Assembly (NCBI GenBank): GCA_021324015.1
Contig: JAJPJX010000213.1
Coordinates: 54,492-118,491 of the forward strand
DNA length: 64,000 bases
Direction: 5' to 3'
DNA from: Solibacteraceae bacterium
Lineage (GTDB): Bacteria; Acidobacteriota; Terriglobia; Bryobacterales; Bryobacteraceae
Of the stretch, positions 1 to 9,249 are shown piece by piece. Position 1 is the first letter of the stretch. Each line of letters begins with the position of its first letter. The notes beneath the pieces are model-generated. The model made no database searches. It was not told where the DNA came from and saw nothing but the letters and a program-made list of their open reading frames with translations. The position numbers and the translations under genes are program-made.

Positions 1-165
1 AACGGCGAAGCCGTCATGAACCTGCTGAAAGATCTGCATCGCAACGGGGCCACCATTTGCATGGTGACCCACGATCCGCGGTACGCGCGGTTTGCCGACC
101 GCACCATCAAGCTCTTCGACGGACGGATCGTGGAGGAGAGCGTGGAATCGGCGGTGACCAACTAG
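1..165 (+). CDS. ABC transporter ATP-binding protein, C-terminal fragment (5' end outside window)
   Basis: Frame 1 is open from the first base and ends with TAG after 54 codons. It contains MVTHDPRYARFADRTIKLFDGRIV in substance: the switch (H-loop) histidine in 'VTHD', then the 'A.R.I.L.DGRI' tail typical of LolD/MacB-type ATPases. Walker A, the signature motif and Walker B lie upstream of the window. The DUF4097 protein and the ADOP permease downstream are on the same strand, so this ATPase may power a MacB-like export complex, although ADOP permeases are classically 'orphan'. The family call is firm; the substrate is unknown. Confidence 0.8.
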   Translation, partial: NGEAVMNLLKDLHRNGATICMVTHDPRYARFADRTIKLFDGRIVEESVESAVTN

Positions 166-241
166 CCCGCCACGCCATCCGACGGATTCCGCCAAGCCGG
201 CGCGCTCTAGCCGGCGTGTGAAGACGTGGAGGGGGGACCAC

Positions 242-1030
242 ATGATACGCAGAAGCTGGGTGATTCTAGGTGCGCTGCTGTTCTGGGCCGGCGGCGCCGC
301 CCTGCCGGCTTGGGACGGCGGGGCCACACGGGAGTTTCATCAAACCTACGCGCTTTCGGCGCACGGCCGGGTGTCCGTGGACAACGTCAACGGCAGCGTG
401 CGGATTCTGGGCTGGGACCGCGACGAGGTGCGCGTGGATGCGGTGGGGTCCGCGGTCTCTCAGGAACGCCTGGAGCGCGCCCGCATCCTGGTGGAGGCAC
501 AGCCGCAAGCCGTGCGCATCCGGACGCAGTACGACGAATCTTCCCTGGAAGACAACCCCGCCAGCGTGGAGTACACGGTCACCGTGCCGCGCACCGCCAG
601 CCTGGACGCCATCACGCTGATCAACGGCGCCGTGGAGATCAGCGGCGTGCGCGGCGACGTGCGGGCGTCTTCCGTGAACGGGGCGGTGCGGGCGCGGGAA
701 CTGGCCGGCGAAGCGCGGCTCTCCACCGTGAACGGCAGCCTGGTGGTGGTGTTCGAGAGCCTGGACCCGGCCAAGACCGTAGCGCTCCACTCCGTGAACG
801 GCAACATCGTGCTCTCGATTCCGTTTGACGCGCACGCCGAATTGAGCGCCAGCAACGTGACCGGGGGCATCCTCAACGAGTTCGGCCTGCAAGTGAACCG
901 CGGGGGCTTCGTGGGGAACCGCATGTGCGGCGCGCTCAAGGGCGGCGGCACGCGCATCCGGCTCAACAACGTGAACGGCAGCATTTCCATTCTGCCGGTG
1001 GCGGCCGGCCGCCGCGTGCGCTTCACATAA
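242..1030 (+). CDS. DUF4097-family secreted beta-strand repeat protein
   Basis: The protein has 262 residues. I chose the ATG at 242 over an in-frame GTG at 218 because a GGAGGGGGG ribosome-binding site lies just upstream, and the product then starts with a signal peptide (MIRRSWVILGALLFWAGGAA). The mature part consists of short repeated strands with recurring 'VNG' turns (DNVNGSVRI, LINGAVEI, SVNGAVRA, TVNGSLVV, SVNGNIVL, NVNGSISI), the hallmark of the DUF4097 right-handed beta-helix-like fold. Such proteins are exported and often sit beside ABC permeases or anti-sigma genes; no enzymatic activity is known. It lies 24 bases upstream of the ADOP permease, probably co-transcribed. Function unknown. 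Confidence 0.8.
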   Translation: MIRRSWVILGALLFWAGGAALPAWDGGATREFHQTYALSAHGRVSVDNVNGSVRILGWDRDEVRVDAVGSAVSQERLERARILVEAQPQAVRIRTQYDESSLEDNPASVEYTVTVPRTASLDAITLINGAVEISGVRGDVRASSVNGAVRARELAGEARLSTVNGSLVVVFESLDPAKTVALHSVNGNIVLSIPFDAHAELSASNVTGGILNEFGLQVNRGGFVGNRMCGALKGGGTRIRLNNVNGSISILPVAAGRRVRFT

Positions 1031-1054
1031 ACTCGGAAGCAACCAGGGGAAAAG

Positions 1055-3463
1055 ATGCGCTCGCTACTGGGAGACATGCGCTACGGGTTTCGCTTATTGC
1101 GCAAGCGGCCGGCGTTCAGCCTGATCGCTGTACTGGCGCTGGCTCTGGGAATCGGCGCCAATACGGCCATCTTCAGCGTGGTGGACGCGGTGCTTTTGCG
1201 GCCACTGCCCTACGCGGACTCCGGCCGGCTGGTGGCGTTGTGGGAGCGCTCGCCACAGCTCGAAGACGGCTCGGTGGCGTATCTCAATTTCCTGGACTGG
1301 AAGGCGCAATCGCGCGTGTTCGAGAGCCTGGCCGCGCGTCAGGGCGCTAATTTCAACCTCACAGGGCAAGAAGAGCCGGAACGGTTGAACGGCGCTAACG
1401 TTTCAGCGGAGTTCTTTCCACTCCTGGGAGTGCAGCCGCTGCTCGGCCGGGTATTCCGCGCGGACGAAGACCGCGCCGGGGCGAAGAAAGTGGCGGTGAT
1501 CAGCTACGGTTTGTGGCAGCGGCGCTTTCACGGAGACGAAGGCATCCTGGGGCGCGCGATCGATCTGGACGGCGCCCCCTTCACGGTGATCGGGGTGCTG
1601 CCGGCGAAATTCCGGGATCCGGCTTATGCCGAGCGGGTAGACGTCTACGCGGCCATCGGCCGCGATGCCGACCGCTTGCAGAACCGCGGCAACCATCCGG
1701 GCATCTACGTGGTGGGGCGGCTGAAACCCGGGGAAACCCTCGCGCAGGCGCGCGCCGAGATGGACCTCATCGCGCAGCGGCTGGAGCGGCAGTATCCGGC
1801 CACCAACAGCGGCCGGCGCGTGGCCGTGCAGTTGTTGCAGGACCGACTGGTGCGGGACCTGCGCACGGCGCTGCTGGTGGTGCTGGCGGCGGTGGGTTTC
1901 GTGCTGCTGATCGGCTGCGCCAACGTGGCCAACCTGCTGCTGGCGCGCGCCGCCGAACGGCAGCCGGAGATCGCTCTGCGGGCCGCGCTGGGCGCCGGGC
2001 GGTGGCAGTTGTTCCGGCAGTTGCTGGCCGAGAGCCTGGTGCTGGCACTCGCCGGCGGCGCCTGCGGGCTGCTGCTGGGCTGGTGGGGCATGCGCGGCCT
2101 GCTGGCGGTAGCCCCGGAAGACCTGCCGCGCTTTTCCGAAGCTGCCATGAACCTACGCGTGCTGGGCTTCACGCTCGGGCTTTCGCTGGCCACCGGCCTG
2201 GTGTTCGGATCCGTGCCGGCCTGGCAGTCGGCCTGGGGCAGCCTGCACGACGTGCTGAAAGAGAGCGGCCGCCGCGTCTCGGGCGACCTGCGCCGCAACC
2301 GGATTCGCGGGCTGCTCGTAGTAGGCGAGGTGGCGCTTTCGCTCGTGCTGCTTATCGGCGCGGGCCTCATGCTGCGGTCCTTTGCGCGCGTGCTGGCGGC
2401 CAGTCCGGGATTCCGCGCGGAACGCGTCCTCACCCTGCAAATCGATCTGCCGGGTACCAAGTATCAAAAGCCCGATCAGTGGATCCAGTTCTTCCAGCAG
2501 GTGCTGGGCCGCACGCGCAACCTGCCCGGCGTGCTTTCGGCCGCCACGATTCTGCCCGTGCCGGTCGGCGGCTTCGGCTGGCAGACGGGCATGCGCATCG
2601 AAGGCCGCGAGTATCCCACGCCGCACGATTCCGATCTCACTGACATCGCCTACGTGACGCCGGACTATTTCCAGACCATGGGCATTCCCTTGCGCCGCGG
2701 GCGTGTCTTCACCGAGCAGGATCGCGAGGGCGCGCTGCCGGTGGCGGTGATCGATGAAAAGCTGGCGCGCACGTACTTCCCGGACGCCGATCCGATGGGC
2801 AAGCGCCTGGCAATCGGCGGCAAGAACTGGCAGATCGTGGGCGTGGTGGGCCACGTGAAGAACTACGGAGTGGACCAGGAATCCCGCGTGGAGACCTATC
2901 TGCCCTTCTACCAGTCGCCGCGGCCGGCCATGTCGCTGGTGGTTCGCACCACCATGGACCCCGCGCAACTCGCCGGGCCGATTCGCGGCGAAGTGCGGCA
3001 GGTGGATCCCAACCAGGCGGTTTCCGACGTGCGCACCATGGAGCGGCTGGTGGCGGATTCGGTGGCGCCCAAGCGCATTTCGGCGCTGCTGCTGGGCATT
3101 TTCGCGGCGATTGCGGTGCTGCTGGCCGCGGTGGGCCTGTACGGAGTCATTTCCTACACGGTGGCGCAGCGCACGCGCGAGATTGGCATCCGCATGGCGC
3201 TGGGCGCCGGCGGCGGCGACGTGCTGGCCATGGTGGTGAAGCAGGCGCTGGCGCTGGGCGGCCTGGGGATGGCAATCGGCCTGGGCGGCGCGGCCCTGCT
3301 GACGCGCGCCATGAAAGGCCTGCTGTTCGGCATCTCCGCCGTGGACCCGCTGACCTTCGCGGCGGTGCCGGCCGCACTGGCGCTGGTGGTGCTGGCGGCC
3401 TGCTACCTCCCCGCCCGCCGCGCCACGCGCATCGATCCGGTCACGGCGCTGAGATACGAGTAA
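1055..3463 (+). CDS. ADOP-type ABC transporter permease (MacB/FtsX fold, duplicated)
   Basis: This 802-residue protein starts at ATG 1055 behind AGGGGAAAAG. The N-terminus (DMRYGFRLLRKRPAFSLIAV, then LALGIGANTAIFSVVDAVLL) matches the acidobacterial duplicated orphan permease family. The order is one transmembrane helix (~20-45), a MacB periplasmic core (~50-240), an FtsX domain with three helices (~270-385), a short link with one helix, a second periplasmic core (~430-640) and a second FtsX domain (~675-800) with 'GVISYTVAQRTREIGIRMALGA'-like sequence shown here in part. These permeases are expanded in Solibacter genomes; substrates are unknown. It ends two bases before the oppositely oriented PQQ gene. 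Confidence 0.92.
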   Translation: MRSLLGDMRYGFRLLRKRPAFSLIAVLALALGIGANTAIFSVVDAVLLRPLPYADSGRLVALWERSPQLEDGSVAYLNFLDWKAQSRVFESLAARQGANFNLTGQEEPERLNGANVSAEFFPLLGVQPLLGRVFRADEDRAGAKKVAVISYGLWQRRFHGDEGILGRAIDLDGAPFTVIGVLPAKFRDPAYAERVDVYAAIGRDADRLQNRGNHPGIYVVGRLKPGETLAQARAEMDLIAQRLERQYPATNSGRRVAVQLLQDRLVRDLRTALLVVLAAVGFVLLIGCANVANLLLARAAERQPEIALRAALGAGRWQLFRQLLAESLVLALAGGACGLLLGWWGMRGLLAVAPEDLPRFSEAAMNLRVLGFTLGLSLATGLVFGSVPAWQSAWGSLHDVLKESGRRVSGDLRRNRIRGLLVVGEVALSLVLLIGAGLMLRSFARVLAASPGFRAERVLTLQIDLPGTKYQKPDQWIQFFQQVLGRTRNLPGVLSAATILPVPVGGFGWQTGMRIEGREYPTPHDSDLTDIAYVTPDYFQTMGIPLRRGRVFTEQDREGALPVAVIDEKLARTYFPDADPMGKRLAIGGKNWQIVGVVGHVKNYGVDQESRVETYLPFYQSPRPAMSLVVRTTMDPAQLAGPIRGEVRQVDPNQAVSDVRTMERLVADSVAPKRISALLLGIFAAIAVLLAAVGLYGVISYTVAQRTREIGIRMALGAGGGDVLAMVVKQALALGGLGMAIGLGGAALLTRAMKGLLFGISAVDPLTFAAVPAALALVVLAACYLPARRATRIDPVTALRYE

Positions 3464-3465
3464 GC

Positions 3466-5058
3466 CTACTCACCCAGTTCGAAGGTGAAGATGGCGTTGC
3501 CGGCGGCGATGGCGATAGCCTGGCGGCCGTGGTTCAGGTAAGTGATGGGGTTGGCGCGGATGATGCCGCCCAGATTCTGCCGCCAGACCTCGCGGCCGGT
3601 TTCGGCATCCAGGGCGAACAGGTAGCCCTCGTCGCTGCCTCCGAAGACCAGTTTTCCGCCGGTGGAAAGCACGCCCGCCCAGGGTTTCGTTTGGAGCCGG
3701 TATTCCCACACGCGCTCGCCGGTCTTGGGATTGAGGGCGCGGATAGCACCGTGACCGGGGTCTTCCGGCAGGTCGATGAGCGGCACGCTGCCGATGTAGC
3801 GATTGCCGGGCGAATACTCCTGCTCGCCCTTGCGGTAGACGCTGCGGTTCTCCCAAACGGCCAGGTAGAAAAGCTTGGTCAGCGGATTGTAGCTCGGGGA
3901 ATACCAGTTCGTGGCGCCCTGCACGCCGGGCCAAAGATAGGTGCCCTCCGGGGTGGGATCGATGTTGGGCAGGCGGATGGGGCGACCGTCGGCCTCCAGT
4001 CCCCGCGCCCAGGTCTGGGTGGCGAAGGGCTTGCCGAACAGAAACTTTCCGGTCTCGCGGTCCAGCACGTAATAGAAGGCGTTGCGGTGGGCCCAGTAAA
4101 CCAGCTTGCGGGGCCGGCCCTGCCATTCGTCGTCCACCAGGACGGGGACCTGCACAGCGTCCCAATCGTGCACGTCGTGCGGGACGAACTGGTAATACCA
4201 GTTCAGCTTCCCGGTGTCGGCGTCGAGCGCGATGGCGCTGTCGGTATACAGGTTGTCGCCGGGCCGCGAGTCGCCGTTCCAGTCGGGCGAGGGATTCCCG
4301 GTACCCCAGATGATGAGGTTCTGCGCGGCGTCATAGGAACCGGTGACCCAGGTGGGACCGCCGCCAGTTTTCCAGGCGTTGCCGGACCACGTCTGGCTGC
4401 CCGGCTGCCCGGGTTCAGGGATGGTCCAGAAGCGCCAGCGGCGTTTGCCCGTGGCGGCCTCGTAGGCATCCAGGAAGCCGCGGATGCCGTACTCGCCGCC
4501 GCTGATGCCGCACACGATCATGTCCTTGACGGCCAGGGGCGCGACGGTGATAGCGTGCCCGGTACGATAGTCGGCCACCGCGCGGTCCCAGAGGACCGCG
4601 CCGGTCCTGGCGTCTAGGGCCACCAGGTGGGCATCCACGGTGCCGACGAAGACGCGGTCGCCGAGGACGGCCACGCCGCGATTCACCTGGCCGCAGCACA
4701 CGTTGATGCGGTCCGGCAGGGACCGCTGGTAGCGCCAGTAGCGGCGCCCGGTGGCGGCGTCCAGGGCCACCACGTTGCTCGGGGGCTCGCTGACATACAT
4801 TACGCCGTCGATGACCAGCGGCGTGGTCTCCACCATCTGGGTGGTGGCCATCTGGTAGACCCACTTGATCCGCAGCCGGCCGGCATTCTCGCGGCGCACC
4901 TGTTCCAGCGAGCTATAGCGCCAGCCGCGATAGCCGCCGGAATAGGTGAGCCAGTTGGCGTTGTCCTCGGCAGCGTGCAGCAGGCGCTCGAAGGTAACCT
5001 GGGCGGAGAGCGTGGACAAGCCCAGCACTCCGGCCAGCAGAGCGCAGCGGATGATCAT
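3466..5058 (-). CDS. PQQ-dependent dehydrogenase, periplasmic
   Basis: The protein has 530 residues. The ATG at 5058 is preceded by GGGAGG and gives a signal peptide ending near LSTLSAQ; further upstream the frame overlaps the cytochrome c gene, so a longer start is rejected. The eight-bladed propeller family of methanol/alcohol dehydrogenases is shown by repeated 'ALDA.TG...W' blade motifs, the adjacent cysteines in NVCCGQVNRG that contact PQQ, GGGPTW, GTGNPSPDW, and the catalytic Asp region PHDVHDWDA. The position that carries an extra Asp in lanthanide XoxF enzymes seems to be Val, so a calcium-type enzyme is more likely (inference). Its start overlaps the cytochrome c stop as ATGA, so the two are translationally coupled: substrate oxidation passes electrons to the cytochrome. 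Substrate unknown. Confidence 0.9.
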   Translation of the reverse strand: MIIRCALLAGVLGLSTLSAQVTFERLLHAAEDNANWLTYSGGYRGWRYSSLEQVRRENAGRLRIKWVYQMATTQMVETTPLVIDGVMYVSEPPSNVVALDAATGRRYWRYQRSLPDRINVCCGQVNRGVAVLGDRVFVGTVDAHLVALDARTGAVLWDRAVADYRTGHAITVAPLAVKDMIVCGISGGEYGIRGFLDAYEAATGKRRWRFWTIPEPGQPGSQTWSGNAWKTGGGPTWVTGSYDAAQNLIIWGTGNPSPDWNGDSRPGDNLYTDSAIALDADTGKLNWYYQFVPHDVHDWDAVQVPVLVDDEWQGRPRKLVYWAHRNAFYYVLDRETGKFLFGKPFATQTWARGLEADGRPIRLPNIDPTPEGTYLWPGVQGATNWYSPSYNPLTKLFYLAVWENRSVYRKGEQEYSPGNRYIGSVPLIDLPEDPGHGAIRALNPKTGERVWEYRLQTKPWAGVLSTGGKLVFGGSDEGYLFALDAETGREVWRQNLGGIIRANPITYLNHGRQAIAIAAGNAIFTFELGE

Positions 5059-5828
5059 CGGGATCCTCCCGGAGAGCGCAAAGATGAGAGATAAGCGACC
5101 AGGTCCTGCAATGCCGCGTCGGAGAGCGCGCCGCGGAAAGAGGGCATGCGGGATTTCTTTTCGACGCGGTAGTCCTGGAGTCCGGACTTTTCCATGGAAT
5201 GGAGCCGGCTCTGGAAGTCCAGGAACTGCACGGTGTAGGTATCCTCGTTCAGCAGGAAGCCTTCGTGCGCACGGCCGGAGTCGTCGCGGAAGCGGACGAC
5301 CCAATAGGGTGGAAGCACCACCGCATCCGGGTCGAGCAGGGACTGGCGCAGATAGGCCGGCGCTCGGCTCTCGCCGATCGTCGTGAGGTCCGGGCCCAGG
5401 CGGCCGCCTTCCCCACGGACCCGGTGGCACTGCGGGCAGCCCTTGGCGGAGAACAGAGCCTTGCCGCGCGCGGGATCGCCCACCGGCGCGGCGGGTGCCG
5501 CGCTCAGAGAACGAATGTAGGCCACGATCTGCCAGATCCGGTCCGCGTTGTAGAACAGTGCAGGCATTTCGGTTCCGGGGATGCCGGTGGAGATATTGCG
5601 CAGCAGATCGGCATCAGAACTGCCGTGGTAGAAGCGCCCGGCCGCCAGGTTGGGGCCGCGTCCACCCTCGCCGTTTAGGCCGTGACAGGGCGAGCAATGC
5701 GAGCGGAAGGTTTTGGCGCCCGCCGCCACGTCGGCCAATGAAGTGCGCGGGTTGCGCACCTCCGCCTCCTGACCCGGCAGCGCGGCCGCGGCGATCAGGA
5801 GGATCAGCATGCGCATAAGGATTGGCAT
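5055..5828 (-). CDS. Di-haem cytochrome c, partner of the PQQ dehydrogenase
   Basis: There are about 257 residues. Two CxxCH haem sites are visible, CSPCH with GLNGEGG after it and CPQCH with RVRGEGG after it, each followed by a class I cytochrome c domain. Candidate Met ligands lie in 'TEMPALF' and 'SRMPSFRG'. The N-terminus (MRMLILLIAAAALPGQ) is a signal peptide, so it acts in the periplasm. Three in-frame ATGs (5828, 5816, 5810) are possible and none has a good ribosome-binding site; I give the longest. A TATAAT sequence overlaps the first ATG on this strand, so a leaderless or shorter start is possible. It is the natural electron acceptor for the coupled dehydrogenase. Confidence 0.88.
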   Translation of the reverse strand: MPILMRMLILLIAAAALPGQEAEVRNPRTSLADVAAGAKTFRSHCSPCHGLNGEGGRGPNLAAGRFYHGSSDADLLRNISTGIPGTEMPALFYNADRIWQIVAYIRSLSAAPAAPVGDPARGKALFSAKGCPQCHRVRGEGGRLGPDLTTIGESRAPAYLRQSLLDPDAVVLPPYWVVRFRDDSGRAHEGFLLNEDTYTVQFLDFQSRLHSMEKSGLQDYRVEKKSRMPSFRGALSDAALQDLVAYLSSLRSPGGSR

Positions 5829-5873
5829 TATACACCGTGCGCGGGCGGGGGTGACCCGCACCCGGTTTCTTCC

Positions 5874-5903
5874 TTTACATTGCGGCCTGCAAGATGATAG
5901 GCT
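5874..5903 (+). promoter_or_regulatory. Possible promoter of the nucleoside salvage operon
   Basis: TTTACA (5874-5879, five of six matches to the -35 consensus) is followed after 18 bases by TAGGCT (5898-5903), a weak -10. The start site would fall close to ATG 5916, giving a very short leader. The 87-base gap also separates two divergent operons, so some promoter must be here; the exact boxes are tentative. Confidence 0.3.
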
Positions 5904-5915
5904 AAGTGTCTCATA

Positions 5916-7220
5916 ATGCGTACAGTTGACTTGATCCAGAGGAAGCGCGACGGAGAAGAGCTGGCTCCGGAAGAGATCGAATACCTGGTGGATGGATACA
6001 CCAAGGGGGAGATTCCCGACTATCAGTTGTCGGCCTTCCTCATGGCCGTGTACTTCACCGGCATGTCGGACCGCGAGGTCAGCCGGCTCACGGAGTGCAT
6101 GCTCCGTTCCGGCGAGAGCTTGGATCTCTCGGGGATTCCCGGCGTTAAAGTGGACAAGCACTCCACCGGCGGAGTGGGCGACAAGACCAGCCTGATTGTG
6201 GCGCCGCTGGCGGCCGCCGCGGGCGTGGTTGTGCCCATGATGTCGGGCCGCGCGCTGGGCCACACGGGAGGCACGCTGGACAAGCTCGAGTCGATTCCCG
6301 GCTTGCGCACGGATCTGACGCCGGAGCAGTTCACCACCCAATTGAAGGAAATCGGCCTTTGCTTCATTGGCCAGTCCGAGCGGCTGGCTCCCGCCGACCG
6401 CAAGCTGTACGCGCTACGGGACGTGACGGCCACGATCGAATCCGTACCCCTGATCGCTTCCTCCATCATGTCCAAGAAGATCGCCGAGGGCGTGGATGCG
6501 CTGGTGCTGGACGTCAAAGTGGGCAACGGCGCCTTTATGAAGAAGCAGGTAGACGCCCGCCGCCTGGCGCAGATGATGGTGGGTATCGGGCGCCGCGTGG
6601 ACAAGCGGGTGCAGGCGCTGATTACGGACATGAGCCAGCCGCTAGGCTTCGCCATCGGCAACGCCCTGGAAGTGATGGAAGCCTCCCAGACGCTGCAGGG
6701 CGCCGGTCCGGAAGACCTGACGCGCCTTTCCGTGGAACTGGCCGCCCGGATGATCTTCCTGGGCAAGCAGAGCGCCACGCTGGAGGAGGCCCGCCGCACC
6801 GCCGAGAAAAAGCTGGTGGACGGCTCCGGCTACCGCAAACTCAAAGAGGCCGTGGCCGCGCAGGGCGGCAACCCGGCCGCGCTGGACAAGTTCGAACTGC
6901 TGCCCAACGCCACCGGCATGCGGGAGATCCCTTCGCCGCGCGCCGGTTACGTCAGCCAGATCGCCGCCGAGGACATCGGCACGGCATCCAACATGATCGG
7001 CGCCGGGCGGCAGCGGAAAGAGGATCAGATCGATCCGGCCGTGGGCGTCATCCTGGAAGTGAAGGTAGGCGAGAAGGTGGACGCCGGATCAGTCCTCTGC
7101 CGCCTGTACTACACCAAGGAAGACCGCGTAGACGAAGCCGCCGACATGGTGGAGGACGCCTTCCGCATTTCCTCGCAGAAGCCGGATGAGCGGGAACTCA
7201 TTCTGGAAGTCGTCGGCTGA
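5916..7220 (+). CDS. pdp: Pyrimidine-nucleoside (thymidine) phosphorylase
   Basis: This 434-residue protein is full length for the family. It catalyses phosphorolysis of thymidine/uridine to base plus (deoxy)ribose 1-phosphate in the cytosol. The evidence is the N-terminal alpha domain (RTVDLIQRKRDGEELAPEEI), the phosphate-binding segment KVDKHSTGGVGDK, and the family signature SGRALGHTGGTLDKLES. The C-terminal domain resembles that of Bacillus-type Pdp (AGYVSQIAAEDIGTASNMIG). It is the first gene of a tight salvage operon; its TGA shares one base with the ATG of the transporter gene (TGATG). Whether it prefers thymidine (deoA) or both pyrimidines (pdp) cannot be settled by reading. Confidence 0.93.
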   Translation: MRTVDLIQRKRDGEELAPEEIEYLVDGYTKGEIPDYQLSAFLMAVYFTGMSDREVSRLTECMLRSGESLDLSGIPGVKVDKHSTGGVGDKTSLIVAPLAAAAGVVVPMMSGRALGHTGGTLDKLESIPGLRTDLTPEQFTTQLKEIGLCFIGQSERLAPADRKLYALRDVTATIESVPLIASSIMSKKIAEGVDALVLDVKVGNGAFMKKQVDARRLAQMMVGIGRRVDKRVQALITDMSQPLGFAIGNALEVMEASQTLQGAGPEDLTRLSVELAARMIFLGKQSATLEEARRTAEKKLVDGSGYRKLKEAVAAQGGNPAALDKFELLPNATGMREIPSPRAGYVSQIAAEDIGTASNMIGAGRQRKEDQIDPAVGVILEVKVGEKVDAGSVLCRLYYTKEDRVDEAADMVEDAFRISSQKPDERELILEVVG

Positions 7221-8443
7221 TGGGCCGGTTCACCGGGCTGCTCGGCCTGGCCCTGATGGTGGGCGCCGCGTGGCTCGTCTCCGCGCATAAGCGCGCGGTG
7301 AAGCTGCGCATTCTGGCGTGGGGCATGGGATTGCAGTTCGCCTTCGCCGTGCTGGTGCTGAAAACCAGCTTTGGAAAACTGTTTCAGGCCATCGGCGCGG
7401 GGGTCAACGCCATGCTCGGCTTTGCCGAGGCCGGCAGCAATTTCGTCTTCGGCCCGCTGGGGATCAAAAGCGGCCCGTTCGGAGTGGTTTTCGCCTTCCA
7501 GGTGCTGCCCATCGTCATCTTCATCGCCTCGTTTTTTTCCATCCTGTACTATCTCGGCATCATGCAATGGGTCGTGCGAGGCATGGCCATCGCCATGCAG
7601 AAGGTCATGGGCGTCAGCGGCGCGGAGTCCCTGAACGTGGCCGCCAGCATTTTCATGGGCCAGACGGAAGCCCCGTTGACCATCCGGCCTTTCCTGGCGG
7701 GCATGACGGAATCCGAACTGTTCACTGTGATGACCAGCGGTATGGCGCACGTCTCGGGAGCGGTGATGGCGGCCTACGTGAAGATCGCGGGAGTGGACAT
7801 CGTGCACCTGCTCACCGCCGTGATTATGACCGCGCCGGCCACCATCATGCTGGCCAAGATTTTCTACCCGGAAGTGGATCAGCCCGCCACGGCCGGCAAG
7901 GTGGAAATCCGCGTGGAGAAGACCGCCGTCAACGTCATCGATGCAGCGGCCCAGGGCGCGGGTGACGGCCTGCACCTGGCGCTGAACATCGCCGGCATGC
8001 TGATCGCGTTCCTGGCTCTGATCGCCATGATGAACGGGATTCTGGGGTGGCTGCACACGCTGCCCGGCATGGGCTGGATGCCCGCCTCCATGGAGAAAAT
8101 ATTCGGCGTGCTGTTCGCGCCCGTCGCCTGGATCATGGGTGTTCCGTGGAAGGATTCGAGCGCCATCGGAAACCTGCTGGGCACGCGGCTGGTGCTGAAT
8201 GAATTTGTGGCTTTTTTGCAGCTTGGGCCGTTGAAGTCGCAGCTTGATCCGCGCTCATTCATCATTGCCACTTACGCGCTGTGCGGCTTTGCCAATTTCA
8301 GCTCGATCGCCATACAGATCGGCGGCATCGGCGCGCTGGCGCCCAACCGCAAATCCGATCTGGCCCGTCTGGGCCTCAAAGCCGTCGCGGCCGGGAGCAT
8401 GGCCAACTTCATGTCGGCCTGCATCGCGGGGATGCTGTTGTGA
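7220..8443 (+). CDS. nupC: Concentrative nucleoside transporter (CNT/NupC family)
   Basis: This 407-residue inner-membrane protein has about ten hydrophobic helices. It shows the CNT N-terminal domain (FTGLLGLALMVGAAWLVSAH), the gate/core segment around GQTEAPLTIRPFLAGMTESE, and the C-terminal helix SIAIQIGGIGALAPNRKSDL. CNT proteins import nucleosides with H+ or Na+. It is coupled by one-base overlap to the phosphorylase upstream and by a four-base GTGA overlap to the purine phosphorylase downstream, so uptake and phosphorolysis are made together. Confidence 0.93.
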   Translation: MGRFTGLLGLALMVGAAWLVSAHKRAVKLRILAWGMGLQFAFAVLVLKTSFGKLFQAIGAGVNAMLGFAEAGSNFVFGPLGIKSGPFGVVFAFQVLPIVIFIASFFSILYYLGIMQWVVRGMAIAMQKVMGVSGAESLNVAASIFMGQTEAPLTIRPFLAGMTESELFTVMTSGMAHVSGAVMAAYVKIAGVDIVHLLTAVIMTAPATIMLAKIFYPEVDQPATAGKVEIRVEKTAVNVIDAAAQGAGDGLHLALNIAGMLIAFLALIAMMNGILGWLHTLPGMGWMPASMEKIFGVLFAPVAWIMGVPWKDSSAIGNLLGTRLVLNEFVAFLQLGPLKSQLDPRSFIIATYALCGFANFSSIAIQIGGIGALAPNRKSDLARLGLKAVAAGSMANFMSACIAGMLL

Positions 8444-9249
8444 TTCATCAGGCCAAACAGCACCTGGAATCTCAAACCGGCTGCCGGCCGCGCATCGCGG
8501 TAGTGTTGGGCAGCGGCCTGGGGGCGTTCGCGGAAGAGCTCACGGATTGCACGGTGATCCCCTACGCCGGGATCCCCAACTGGCCCGTCTCGACGGCTGT
8601 GGGGCACGCCGGCCATCTGGTATTCGGCAAACTGGAGGGCCTGGAGGTAGCCGTCATGGCGGGCCGCGTGCACCTTTACGAGGGCTACACCCCAGCGCAG
8701 GTGACTTTCGGTGTGCGGGTGCTGGCCCTGCTGGGGGTCAAAGCCATGGTCTTCACCAACGCCGCCGGGGGCATCAACCTTTCGCTCTCGCGGGGAGGCC
8801 TGGTGCTGATATCCGATCACGTCAACTTGCAGGGCGTGAACCCGCTGGTGGGGCCGAATGACGAGCGGCTGGGGCCGCGCTTTCCGGATATGTCGGAAGC
8901 TTACTCGCGGCGTTACCGGGAAATCGCCTTGCAGGTGGGCGGCGAGCTCGGCATCCCGCTCTGCGAAGGTGTGTACGCGGCCATGTTGGGGCCGAGCTAC
9001 GAGACTCCGGCCGAGATCCGGTACTTGCGCACGATCGGCGCGGACGTGGTAGGCATGTCCACGGTGCCGGAAGTCATTGCGGCCAACCACATGGGAGTGC
9101 GCGTGCTGGGAATCTCCTGCGTCACCAACATGGCCGCCGGCATCCTGCCGCAAAAGATCCAGCATGCCGAGGTGCTGGAGACCGGCGCCCTGGTGCGCGA
9201 CACCCTGGTGCGCTTTCTCAAAGCACTGCTTCCGCGCCTGGAGGTCTAA
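8440..9249 (+). CDS. punA: Purine-nucleoside phosphorylase, trimeric type
   Basis: The protein has 269 residues. The start is GTG 8440, whose GTGA overlaps the stop of the transporter gene; the sequence upstream in this frame is the transporter read out of phase. Family evidence: RIAVVLGSGLGAFAEEL (phosphate site), GRVHLYEGY, FTNAAGGINLSLSRGGLVLI, LISDHVNL, and PAEIRYLRTIGADVVGMSTV with PEVIAANHMG after it. This is the low-molecular-weight class that cleaves inosine and guanosine to base plus ribose 1-phosphate. It is the third gene of the salvage operon. Confidence 0.93.
   Translation: MIHQAKQHLESQTGCRPRIAVVLGSGLGAFAEELTDCTVIPYAGIPNWPVSTAVGHAGHLVFGKLEGLEVAVMAGRVHLYEGYTPAQVTFGVRVLALLGVKAMVFTNAAGGINLSLSRGGLVLISDHVNLQGVNPLVGPNDERLGPRFPDMSEAYSRRYREIALQVGGELGIPLCEGVYAAMLGPSYETPAEIRYLRTIGADVVGMSTVPEVIAANHMGVRVLGISCVTNMAAGILPQKIQHAEVLETGALVRDTLVRFLKALLPRLEV

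Noticed and set aside
191..216. Two GCCGGC palindromes that could pair ahead of the DUF4097 gene
   Set aside because: There is no U-run, and GCCGGC is common by chance at this GC content.
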